This document shows positions 18,986-25,979 of a stretch of 53,433 nt of DNA, piece by piece. The stretch comes from Rudanella paleaurantiibacter (GTDB lineage Bacteria > Bacteroidota > Bacteroidia > Cytophagales > Spirosomataceae): NCBI RefSeq assembly GCF_009184635.1, contig NZ_WELI01000018.1:1-53433 (forward strand), read 5' to 3'. Under the pieces are notes generated by a model. The model was not told where the DNA came from. It made no database searches and saw only the letters and a program-made list of their open reading frames with translations. The position numbers and the translations under genes were made by a program. The stretch's first letter is position 1. Each line of letters starts with the position of its first letter.

Positions 18986-19486
18986 TTTAAACGATATTTC
19001 TACAGTAGCCTGTTTGATCTGATCGAACGAAAACGCGGTAGGGCCCTCGGGTCCGGGTGTCAGGCCAGCGGCTTTCATTTTGGTTTTCGACATCTTAACG
19101 GGCTCTACATCAAGTACAATCTGTTCGTCGGTCACGCTATCGAGCTTGCCTTTCACCTGCTTCCCGTCGGTCAGCGTCAGCAGTAATGTCCGGCCGATAT
19201 TGCGCCGAAACTGCCGAATCCGGGTGAGTGGAAAATCAATACCCGGCGACGATACTTCGAGCGTAAACGGCGACTCGCCGAAGAAGTTCATCTCTTCCAG
19301 CTGATTGCCAAACTGACGGCTGATACTCGCGCACTCATCAATGGTAATCCCCTCGTCACTATCTAAAAGGAGCGTGACTTTCAATTTTCCGCCCTGACGA
19401 CCCGCTACCTGTACATCGACTATATAGAAATAATCGTTATTAAGGTATGGTTGAAGCAGTTCAGTTATTTTTGCAACGTCATTCAT
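18983..19486 (-). CDS. rimP: Ribosome maturation factor RimP
   Basis: Assists 30S subunit maturation. The 167-residue protein has the RimP N-terminal alpha/beta domain (LQPYLNNDYFYIVDVQVAGRQGGKLKVTLLLDSDEGITIDECASISR), including the conserved acidic GITIDEC patch and EVSSPGIDFPL. A C-terminal SH3-like domain follows (GRTLLLTLTDGKQVKGKL). It is first in the rimP-nusA-infB operon, with a promoter and a terminator-like hairpin in the leader. The stop codon is formed at the edge of the GTTTNNN repeat. Confidence 0.94.
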   Translation of the reverse strand: MNDVAKITELLQPYLNNDYFYIVDVQVAGRQGGKLKVTLLLDSDEGITIDECASISRQFGNQLEEMNFFGESPFTLEVSSPGIDFPLTRIRQFRRNIGRTLLLTLTDGKQVKGKLDSVTDEQIVLDVEPVKMSKTKMKAAGLTPGPEGPTAFSFDQIKQATVEISFK

Positions 19487-19500
19487 GCCCTATGGCTAAC

Positions 19501-19521
19501 AAAAAAGGGAGTAAAACTCCC
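19501..19521 (-). promoter_or_regulatory. Terminator-like attenuator in the rimP-nusA-infB leader
   Basis: On the minus strand the 5' leader contains GGGAGT-TTT-ACTCCC (6-base stem, 3-base loop) followed at once by TTTTTT. It lies between the exact -7 promoter element (19555-19562) and the rimP ATG (19486). Placed there, it would stop transcription before the operon unless overridden. NusA control of its own operon leader is known in E. coli; control of this hairpin is inference. Confidence 0.55.
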
Positions 19522-19554
19522 CTTGCCGCACACCTTCATGGTTGGTTAACGGTG

Positions 19555-19562
19555 CAAATATA
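19555..19562 (-). promoter_or_regulatory. -7 promoter element TATATTTG for rimP-nusA-infB
   Basis: Exact TAnnTTTG on the minus strand, 68 bases before the rimP ATG, leaving a leader of about 60 bases that includes the terminator-like hairpin. Confidence 0.5.
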
Positions 19563-19573
19563 AGGCATTGAAG

Positions 19574-20743
19574 ATGAAATATCAAGTCTCTACTCCTGCC
19601 ATGCCGTTTGCATTCTCAGTACGCCAACTCATTCGTTTATTTTTCCGGTCGCTACTGTGGTCGCTCAACGTGGTGCTGGCACTTTACACCTTGTTTTTAT
19701 ACTGGCTTCTGGACGATGTGCCCGTTGAACACTGGTCGGCCAGTATGCTCATGATCACCCTGCCAATTGCCTGGGCCCTCAATATTGCCTGCCTGCTGAT
19801 CTGGTTTTTTACCAATGCCTGGCGATGCCTGCTCTCCCTGCTGGTTCTGCTGGCGGGATACTGGCTATGGCCCCGAACCGTGGCCTGGAACGATCCCGTC
19901 TCGAACCTGTACGGTAAGCCTACCCTCACGTTGTTGAGCTACAACCTGATGAATTTCAACGCGGAGGAGTTTTTTCGGAACCCACAGGCCCGGCATGAAA
20001 CCCGACTCCTGACCGACTGGGTGATCCGAAACGAGGCATCCGTGAAATGCTTTCAGGAGTTTTACAACTCGCAACGGCACCAAAGTTTGCGGATGATTGA
20101 GCGGTTCGATTCGTCGGGGTACGCTTACAGAGCCTTGCTCTACCCCGACTACAAACGCCAACCCGACATGTACATTGGGCTGGCTATTTTCTCGCGGTAT
20201 CCGATTTTAAATCAGGGCCGGGAAGCGTTCGGGCCGAGCCATAACGGCATTGTCTGGGCCGACATTAAGATCGGCGCCGACACCGTCCGGGTCATTAACG
20301 TACACCTGGAGTCGATGGGAATTCGGGTTCGGCGGGTGCTCGATCAGCAGGAGATGGCGGGCGTGCGGCTGCAAACCCGGGGCATTCTGTCATCGCTGCG
20401 GGAAGGGTTCATGGCCCGTCAAGCCCAAATCCGAACGGTGGAGCGGTACGTCGACGAGAGTCCTTACCCGGTAGTTGTCACGGGCGATTTCAACGAGACC
20501 CCCTACAGCGTGGTGTACGGGCGTATGCGGGCCAAGCTCCACAATGCGTTTGAGGATGCAGGGCGCGGTTTTGGTTTCTCGCTCAACCGGGCACCGAGCG
20601 TACTACGTATCGACAATCAGTTTTATGATGCCAACGCTCTCACGGCCTTGCGTTTCAAAACGCTCCGGCACGTCCCCTACTCCGATCATTACCCGATTCT
20701 GGGGAGCTATATGTTCGAACGGGCGCGTAAGTCCCGGTTCTGA
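19574..20743 (+). CDS. Membrane-anchored endonuclease/exonuclease/phosphatase (EEP) family protein
   Basis: An N-terminal region with two or three hydrophobic helices (about 15-95) is followed by an EEP-fold domain. Catalytic signatures are SYNLMNFN, VKCFQEFYN (metal Glu), NVHLESMG (His), VVTGDFNETP (Asp and Asn) and YSDHYPILG (Asp-His). The domain probably faces the periplasm, as in similar Bacteroidota proteins annotated as EEP hydrolases; nucleic acid, phospholipid or sugar-phosphate substrates are all possible. ATG 19574 is my choice, with ATG 19601 a good alternative. Its stop codon abuts the moaE stop in the palindrome TGATCA. Confidence 0.87.
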   Translation: MKYQVSTPAMPFAFSVRQLIRLFFRSLLWSLNVVLALYTLFLYWLLDDVPVEHWSASMLMITLPIAWALNIACLLIWFFTNAWRCLLSLLVLLAGYWLWPRTVAWNDPVSNLYGKPTLTLLSYNLMNFNAEEFFRNPQARHETRLLTDWVIRNEASVKCFQEFYNSQRHQSLRMIERFDSSGYAYRALLYPDYKRQPDMYIGLAIFSRYPILNQGREAFGPSHNGIVWADIKIGADTVRVINVHLESMGIRVRRVLDQQEMAGVRLQTRGILSSLREGFMARQAQIRTVERYVDESPYPVVVTGDFNETPYSVVYGRMRAKLHNAFEDAGRGFGFSLNRAPSVLRIDNQFYDANALTALRFKTLRHVPYSDHYPILGSYMFERARKSRF

Positions 20744-21154
20744 TCAGGGCGTTGCATTTACCCACACTTCACCATCGGAAAACACCTCTTTTTTCCAGAT
20801 GGGTACCGTTTGCTTAATGGTATCGATAATGTAGCGGGTAGCCTCAAAGGCATCGGCGCGGTGAGGGGTCGAAACACCAATCAGCACGGCCATTTCGCCA
20901 ATACGCAGCAAACCTGTCCGGTGAATAACCAGGCAGCGCAGAATAGGCCACCGCCGGTGAGCTTCGTCCACTATTTTCTGCATTTCAGAGATGGCCATGC
21001 GGTCGTAGGCTTCGTATTCAAGCCGATCGACGGAGCGGGCCGAGGTATTGTCGCGCACAACGCCCAGAAACAGGTCGATAGCACCGGCCCCATCGGCCTG
21101 TAAAAACTTGTAAGCGGACCCCAGGTCGATTGGGTCTTTGGTTAATGCAATCAT
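20744..21154 (-). CDS. moaE: Molybdopterin synthase catalytic subunit MoaE
   Basis: Large subunit of molybdopterin synthase, which transfers sulfur from MoaD thiocarboxylate to cyclic pyranopterin monophosphate. Family motifs include GAGAIDLFLGVVRDN, LEYEAYDRMA, VIHRTGLLRIGE and PIWKKEVFSDGEVWV, with the catalytic Lys in the KKE motif. It is downstream of moaD on the same strand; the 112-base gap is filled by a GGCAGT-type repeat. No other cofactor genes are in the window. Confidence 0.95.
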   Translation of the reverse strand: MIALTKDPIDLGSAYKFLQADGAGAIDLFLGVVRDNTSARSVDRLEYEAYDRMAISEMQKIVDEAHRRWPILRCLVIHRTGLLRIGEMAVLIGVSTPHRADAFEATRYIIDTIKQTVPIWKKEVFSDGEVWVNATP

Positions 21155-21156
21155 AA

Positions 21157-21259
21157 GTAGCAGTAGGCAGTGGCAGTAAGCAGTAGCAGTGGGCAGTGGG
21201 CAGTGGGCAGTGGCAGTAAGCAGTAGCAGCAGACTGACGCAAGATTACTGCCTACTGCC
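21157..21259. repeat. GGCAGTN repeat between moaD and moaE
   Basis: From 21157 to about 21232 there are about twelve units of 6-7 bases of the type GGCAGT(A/G), including three identical GGGCAGT in a row. A short inverted part ACTGCCTACTGCC lies at about 21247-21259. The array begins two bases from the moaE start codon. The periodicity matches the other heptamer arrays in the window. Confidence 0.8.
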
Positions 21260-21266
21260 GATTTCG

Positions 21267-21515
21267 TTATCCTCCGCTAACGGGCGGAATGAGGGCCACT
21301 TCGTCGGTTGGGGTAAGTGGTGTATCGGGGTCGGCGTATTCTCCGTTAACCGCTACCAGCAACGCCCGGATTTCGCCCAGACGTGGGTATTGATTTTGCA
21401 ACTGCTCCATCAGATCCGAAACGCGGGCCTGGGTCGGTAACGGCTGCTGAATGGTACTCTGACCGGTAATGTCGCGGGTGATACCGAACAGGAGAACTGT
21501 AATGGGTGTATTCAT
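21267..21515 (-). CDS. moaD: Molybdopterin synthase sulfur-carrier subunit MoaD
   Basis: An 82-residue ubiquitin-like sulfur carrier. It begins TPITVLLFGITRDITG, contains LLVAVNGEYAD and ends with the required Gly-Gly (LIPPVSGG), which is adenylated and thiocarboxylated. The ATG at 21515 is chosen because the beta-grasp fold starts there; the open frame extends further upstream but without family sequence. It precedes moaE. Confidence 0.9.
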   Translation of the reverse strand: MNTPITVLLFGITRDITGQSTIQQPLPTQARVSDLMEQLQNQYPRLGEIRALLVAVNGEYADPDTPLTPTDEVALIPPVSGG

Positions 21516-21616
21516 TGACCAAAGAAAAAGAGGAATTTTGTTTGTATCAACGTATAGTGTCTGGAAAAATTGAAGGCAAGCCGGCCATTTAATCGAAAAA
21601 AGGGGCGGCTCGGTTG

Positions 21617-21624
21617 TATCTTTG
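21617..21624 (+). promoter_or_regulatory. -7 promoter element TATCTTTG ahead of the VWA gene
   Basis: Exact TAnnTTTG match 81 bases before the ATG at 21705; transcription would begin about 21631, giving a leader of about 75 bases. Confidence 0.45.
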
Positions 21625-21704
21625 GTAATGCGCAACTGGCCGAACAATTCCGGCTGACGTGCTGTTTTGTCGGAGCATAATGCTCAGTAGTCAACAATTT
21701 CCCC

Positions 21705-22808
21705 ATGAAAGGCTTTCAATTCTCCCAATACGTTCCGCCTGAGCAAAAAGAAGGCAGCAAGTTCGATCAGTTGCTCAACATTTTTCAGCAGTTGCTGCTG
21801 ATTACGTCGGGCGATGTGGAACAGGCCATGTCCTGGATGAATCAGCTTGACCGGCAGTACAGCCTGACCGACGACAAGTACGGCATGGGCGACTTTTTTC
21901 AGGATCTGAAAGACAAAGGCTACCTGACCGAAGAAAAAGGCGAAGGTCGATTGGTGATGACGCCCAAAAGCGAGCAAACCATTCGGCGGTCGGCGCTGGA
22001 CGAGATTTTCGGGAAGCTGAAACGCTCAAAATCGGGCGGGAACCACAACACGCCCTATACCGGTACCGGCGACGAACTCAGCAGCGACCTGCGTACCTAC
22101 CAGTTTGGCGATACACTGGAGCAGATTTCGATGACCGAGTCGATTCGGAATGCGCAAATCAACAGCGGAGTCGAAGAGTTTACGCTCATGGAGCGCGACC
22201 TGGAGGTGACCGAAAAAGAGCAGAAAACTCAAACCTCGACGGTGCTGATGATCGACATTAGCCACTCGATGATTCTGTACGGTGAAGACCGCATTACCCC
22301 GGCCAAAAAGGTAGCCCTTGCGCTAACGGAGCTGGTGAAGCAGAAATACCCGAAAGACACCCTCGACATTGTGGTGTTTGGCAACGATGCCTGGCAGATT
22401 CAGGCTAAAGATCTTCCCTACCTGGAGGTTGGCCCTTACCATACCAATACAGTAGCCGGGCTCCAGTTGGCTATGGATTTGCTCCGCCGTCGGAAGAACA
22501 AGAACAAGCAGATTTTCATGATCACCGACGGGAAACCAACCTGCCTGAAAGAAGGTATCAAGTATTACAAAAACTCGTTTGGCCTCGACCGCAAGGTGGT
22601 GAGCAAGACCCTCACCCTGGCCGCGCAGTGCCGCCGTCTCGATATTCCGATCACGACCTTTATGATTGCCACCGACCCGTACCTGAAGCAGTTTGTGCAG
22701 GAGTTTACGAAGGTCAACAACGGCCGGGCCTATTACAGCGGCCTCCAGGGCCTCGGCAACATGATGTTTGAAGATTTTCAGCGCAACCGCCGGAAGAATA
22801 TTAAATAA
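21705..22808 (+). CDS. VWA-domain protein, probable partner of the chelatase-type AAA ATPase
   Basis: An N-terminal helical region (about 1-175: EQKEGSKFDQLLNIFQQLL, SLTDDKYGMGDFFQDL) is followed by a von Willebrand factor A domain with the MIDAS motif DISHS (MIDISHSMILYGEDRITPAKK) and downstream TDGKPTC. This is the architecture of the VWA partner of MoxR/chelatase ATPases in Bacteroidota, where metal-dependent ligand binding couples to the ATPase. The probable ATPase partner is at 12308-13840. The gene converges with gldG across a long hairpin repeat. Confidence 0.88.
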   Translation: MKGFQFSQYVPPEQKEGSKFDQLLNIFQQLLLITSGDVEQAMSWMNQLDRQYSLTDDKYGMGDFFQDLKDKGYLTEEKGEGRLVMTPKSEQTIRRSALDEIFGKLKRSKSGGNHNTPYTGTGDELSSDLRTYQFGDTLEQISMTESIRNAQINSGVEEFTLMERDLEVTEKEQKTQTSTVLMIDISHSMILYGEDRITPAKKVALALTELVKQKYPKDTLDIVVFGNDAWQIQAKDLPYLEVGPYHTNTVAGLQLAMDLLRRRKNKNKQIFMITDGKPTCLKEGIKYYKNSFGLDRKVVSKTLTLAAQCRRLDIPITTFMIATDPYLKQFVQEFTKVNNGRAYYSGLQGLGNMMFEDFQRNRRKNIK

Positions 22809-22810
22809 CA

Positions 22811-22920
22811 GGGAGGAAAGGAGAAAGCAGGAAGGGAGAAAGGGGTGCGGGCGCGAGATTATAATCCGCCAGGCTTCCTTTCCTCCCTTTCTGCTTTCTC
22901 CTTTTCCTCCTTTCTCCCTA
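22811..22920. repeat. Purine-rich heptamer hairpin between the VWA gene and gldG
   Basis: The left arm (about 22811-22845) is a 7-base-periodic purine run (GGGAGGA, AAGGAGA, AAGCAGG, AAGGGAG, AAAGGGG). The right arm (about 22874-22920) is its near-exact complement, with about 30 bases between. The element fills the space between the two convergent stop codons and could work as a bidirectional terminator. Its right edge reads CTCCCTATTT, as at the related copies. Confidence 0.85.
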
Positions 22921-24600
22921 TTTCCCGTATTTCCGCTTCCGGTTCCACTGCCACACCACGCCGATCAGGCCCACCAGCGCCACGGGGCCAATCAGGTTGA
23001 GCAGTTGCCAGCCGGTGCGCTCGTTTGGCAGCCTAACTTTGTCGAGCGGCCGCAGCGTCACCTGCCGGTTGCGGGCTTCAATAACGCCTTCGGGGTCAGC
23101 GAGGTAGTCGATAGCGTTGAGAGCAAAGTCTTTGTTGGCAAACGTCTGCCGGGTAAACCGGTCGAAGCCCAGCGGATAAGGCGTTTGATTCTGGTAGTTC
23201 ACATCATTGACCACCAAATCGCCATCCGAACACACAATCACCCGCGACTCGGCCGTAGCCTCGGCCCGGAAACCGCGCGCACGCGGGTCAGTTGGTAGAA
23301 TCTGATTGGCAAACAGCGACCGGAACCGCCCTTCGAGCAGGCATCCGACTATGCGGGTTCCCCCATTGTAGGTGCGCGGGTCGGGCTGTTGCCGGGCTTC
23401 GTTGTAGCCCACTACCACGGGGGCCTGCCGAATCTGGGTGTAGGGCGAGGTAAGCAACAGGGGGGTTTTGCGAATAAGACTGTTGCCCGCACCCACCGCC
23501 CGAACCGTATCAATCGAACTGACGAAACGAGTCCAGACCACATCGAGGTTGCGCACAATGGGGTGACTACCCGCGCCGGTTCCACGCCCGAAATTGTTGA
23601 TAACCGGGTAAAACCGCCACGGCACCAGCTGAATATTGGGCTTGTCGCCCACGTTGCCCACGTTGAGCGGAATCACGTTGCAGCTCAGGTCTTTCACTAC
23701 ATCGCGGTTCACCCGAGCGCCCCAGCCAAAAAACAGCTCATCGAGGTTCAGGTTAAGCGGTTGGGCAAACGTACCCTCGGCCCCAACCGAATCGACGCGC
23801 TGCCCATCCACAAAAAACAAGGCCCGCCCGCCATTCACCACAAACTGATCCACTTTAAACAGATCGTCGTCCGAAAACGGTTGGTCGGGTTTGGGTACCA
23901 GCAGCACGTCCAGATTGGCAATGGGGCCGGGCTTACTCAGGTCAACAAAAAAGAGGTCGTAGTTTTCCTGCACCGACGCCAACAGGTCTGAAAACCGCGA
24001 GGGGGGCACGTTGGTGCGGGCCAGCAACCCCACCCGCCGACGGCTACCGGCCGGTTGGGTAAGCCGCCGAATGGCCGACGCCATCGCGTACTCTACGCCC
24101 TCATAGGATTGGTTCAGCTGCTCTTCGGGCGAGGCCGCCTTATTGCCTTTGAGCAGCGGCACGGCTACCTCCTGCCCTTTGTAGGAGACTACAGCGCCCG
24201 GAAAAATGATTTTTTCGGTACGCTTACCGCCTTCGTTGGCAAAGAGGTTGGTGGGCAGCAAGCCCTTCTGACTCAGTTGCTCAATCTGCTTGGCTTTGGC
24301 CTCAGCATTGCCAATGGCGTCGATGTCGATGAAGCGATACGTCACATTCTGCCCAGCGCGGGCGGCAAACTCATCGAGCGTTTCGCGCACGGCGTTTTCG
24401 AGCCGTTTGAAGCCGGGGGGCAGGTCGCCGGTGAGGTACACGTTGACATGCACGTCGTCGTCGAGGCCCGCCAGCAGGTTTTGTGTGGCTGTAGAGAGGG
24501 TATATCGTTTTTCGGCGGTCAGGTCGACCCGAAAGAACAGGAATGCCGACAGCACGTTGATGGCCACCACGGCCAACAAGACCAGAAAGACTTTTTTCAT
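22918..24600 (-). CDS. gldG: Gliding-motility ABC transporter component GldG
   Basis: Auxiliary component of the GldA-GldF-GldG ABC transporter associated with Bacteroidota gliding and type IX secretion. The 560-residue protein has an N-terminal membrane helix (VFLVLLAVVAINVLSAFLFF), the typical DLTAEKRYTLS and a large periplasmic ABC_transp_aux region (VEYAMASAIRRL, LLVPKPDQPFSDDDLFKVDQFV). QVTLRPLDKVRL and a C-terminal membrane helix (LLNLIGPVALVGLIGVVW) follow. gldF normally sits directly upstream but here the upstream neighbour is a divergent endonuclease gene, so gldF is elsewhere or fused. Confidence 0.93.
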   Translation of the reverse strand: MKKVFLVLLAVVAINVLSAFLFFRVDLTAEKRYTLSTATQNLLAGLDDDVHVNVYLTGDLPPGFKRLENAVRETLDEFAARAGQNVTYRFIDIDAIGNAEAKAKQIEQLSQKGLLPTNLFANEGGKRTEKIIFPGAVVSYKGQEVAVPLLKGNKAASPEEQLNQSYEGVEYAMASAIRRLTQPAGSRRRVGLLARTNVPPSRFSDLLASVQENYDLFFVDLSKPGPIANLDVLLVPKPDQPFSDDDLFKVDQFVVNGGRALFFVDGQRVDSVGAEGTFAQPLNLNLDELFFGWGARVNRDVVKDLSCNVIPLNVGNVGDKPNIQLVPWRFYPVINNFGRGTGAGSHPIVRNLDVVWTRFVSSIDTVRAVGAGNSLIRKTPLLLTSPYTQIRQAPVVVGYNEARQQPDPRTYNGGTRIVGCLLEGRFRSLFANQILPTDPRARGFRAEATAESRVIVCSDGDLVVNDVNYQNQTPYPLGFDRFTRQTFANKDFALNAIDYLADPEGVIEARNRQVTLRPLDKVRLPNERTGWQLLNLIGPVALVGLIGVVWQWNRKRKYGK

Positions 24601-24739
24601 TATCTACTAAACGCAAAAGGCATACCCCTTCGCACATTTCGCGGTGCAAGGGGCTAGAGCCGGGCAAGTTACGGAATCAGGTGCTTTTTCGGATATTTGT
24701 CGTCCGCCACTCACCATTAGAAACCCTTTCTCTTGATTC

Positions 24740-25723
24740 ATGTCTGATAAACAAATAGCTTACTTCGTCCACGCTTTCACCCATTTGAATACCGGCGGAG
24801 GGCGTATCAAAGAAAGTGCTCCTCATAAACCGCTGGTGCTTCTTTCGGTTATTCAAGGCTACGAAACCGGTCTCCTGACTGACAACAAAATACCTATTTC
24901 GCCAGAGTTGATTAGCCTGTTCAAAACGAACTGGAACCAGTTGGTCACTACCGGTCATACGTTGGGGTTCGCGATGCCGTTTTTCCGGTTGAAAAACGAG
25001 CCCGGAGCGTGGTGGCAGTTGGTGGCCAATCCGGGTTGCGAGCGGTGGGTACAAACCGGCGACTTATCCAACTTCAACAGCCTGAGTAATGCGGTAGCCT
25101 ATGCCGAAATTGACCCAAAACTTGCCCAGCTTCTGCTGCACGATATATCCCGCACGGTTCTCCGACAAACGCTACTTGAGCGCTACTTTCCGGGTCAACA
25201 AATCAGTACTCCGGCCAATTCGGAGGTAACGATGGAGGCTATCAAACGCGAAATGTTTGACGAACCACCCGCCGATAACAGTCATAGGATGAAGGGCCTG
25301 AAGAAGCGTCTCAACGGCGAAACGTACGAGATTGAACTCTACACCCGAGAGGCCGTTTTTCGGCGCGAAGTTGTTCGGATATACAATGACACCTGCTGTG
25401 TAACAGGGGCGCGTGTTTCGGGTCCTTATTCATTCTCGATGGTCGATGCGTGTCACATCATCCCCTTTTACAAAACGTTTAACAACCATCCCACCAACGG
25501 TATTGCGCTCTGCCCAAATCTCCACCGGGCCTTTGATAAGGGAGCTATTTCAATTGACGACCATTACCGGGTTGTTGTCTCCCGCACGTTTGTAGAAAAC
25601 GAAAGCAGCGTGTACAGCCTGAACGCGTTAACCGGGAAACCAATTGAACTCCCGAAAGACGAACGGTTTTTACCTGACCGCGAAGCCTTTGCCTGGCATC
25701 GGGAGCATGTATTCAGGCAGTAA
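24740..25723 (+). CDS. HNH endonuclease with probable ScoMcrA-like sulfur-binding domain
   Basis: The C-terminal third is an HNH nuclease: CCVTG (about 219-223), VDACHIIPF with catalytic His239, NGIALCPNLHRAFD with Asn253 and His262. The N-terminal half (HKPLVLLSVIQGYETG, ISPELISLFKTNW, MPFFRLKNEPGAWWQL) resembles the SBD domain of ScoMcrA-type enzymes. In those enzymes this domain reads phosphorothioate-modified DNA. The likely role is therefore a type IV restriction enzyme cutting modified foreign DNA; the specificity is inference. No dnd genes are visible in the window, as expected for a PT-restricting host. It starts a small accessory cluster (HNH, Fic, PIN pair). Confidence 0.8.
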   Translation: MSDKQIAYFVHAFTHLNTGGGRIKESAPHKPLVLLSVIQGYETGLLTDNKIPISPELISLFKTNWNQLVTTGHTLGFAMPFFRLKNEPGAWWQLVANPGCERWVQTGDLSNFNSLSNAVAYAEIDPKLAQLLLHDISRTVLRQTLLERYFPGQQISTPANSEVTMEAIKREMFDEPPADNSHRMKGLKKRLNGETYEIELYTREAVFRREVVRIYNDTCCVTGARVSGPYSFSMVDACHIIPFYKTFNNHPTNGIALCPNLHRAFDKGAISIDDHYRVVVSRTFVENESSVYSLNALTGKPIELPKDERFLPDREAFAWHREHVFRQ

Positions 25724-25818
25724 AACGAACAGCGCCTAATTTTGAGCAACTCATTGTAGAAGGTATCAAAAGATTACCTCATTGGTGGCTTTCGACCAGC
25801 GGTACCCCAAAGAATAGT

Positions 25819-25920
25819 TCAATACACTGCCGGAGCCACATACCCCTGATGCAGTTGTGAAACGGGGAAAATCATATCCCAATCCCGGCCCCAGACCACG
25901 TTGCCCCGCTCAATGATCAT
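25819..25920 (-). pseudogene. Short open frame, possible gene remnant between HNH and Fic genes
   Basis: A 33-codon frame from ATG 25920 to TGA 25819 reads MIIERGNVVWGRDWDMIF and then PVSQLHQGYVAPAVY. Codon use resembles the surrounding genes, but the frame is too short to assign. It may be a genuine small antitoxin-like protein or the tail of a decayed gene. The rest of 25724-25949 has no other feature apart from TGTAC-type motifs. Confidence 0.25.
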
Positions 25921-25948
25921 GTACACGAAATGTACGCGACACCTGGGT

Positions 25949-25979
25949 CATGTACAAAAAAGGCGTATTATTGTACATG
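25949..25979. promoter_or_regulatory. Perfect inverted repeat overlapping the Fic gene start (candidate operator)
   Basis: CATGTACAA (25949-25957) and TTGTACATG (25971-25979) are exact reverse complements separated by 13 bases. The right arm contains the preferred Fic start codon at 25977. Further TGTAC motifs lie at about 25919-25935. This placement suits a repressor site, and the Fic protein has a C-terminal winged-helix-like region that could bind it. Confidence 0.6.

Noticed and set aside
21157-21259. Possible coding extension between moaE and moaD
   Set aside because: The stretch is a GGCAGT repeat; translations are low-complexity and both Mo genes are complete without it.
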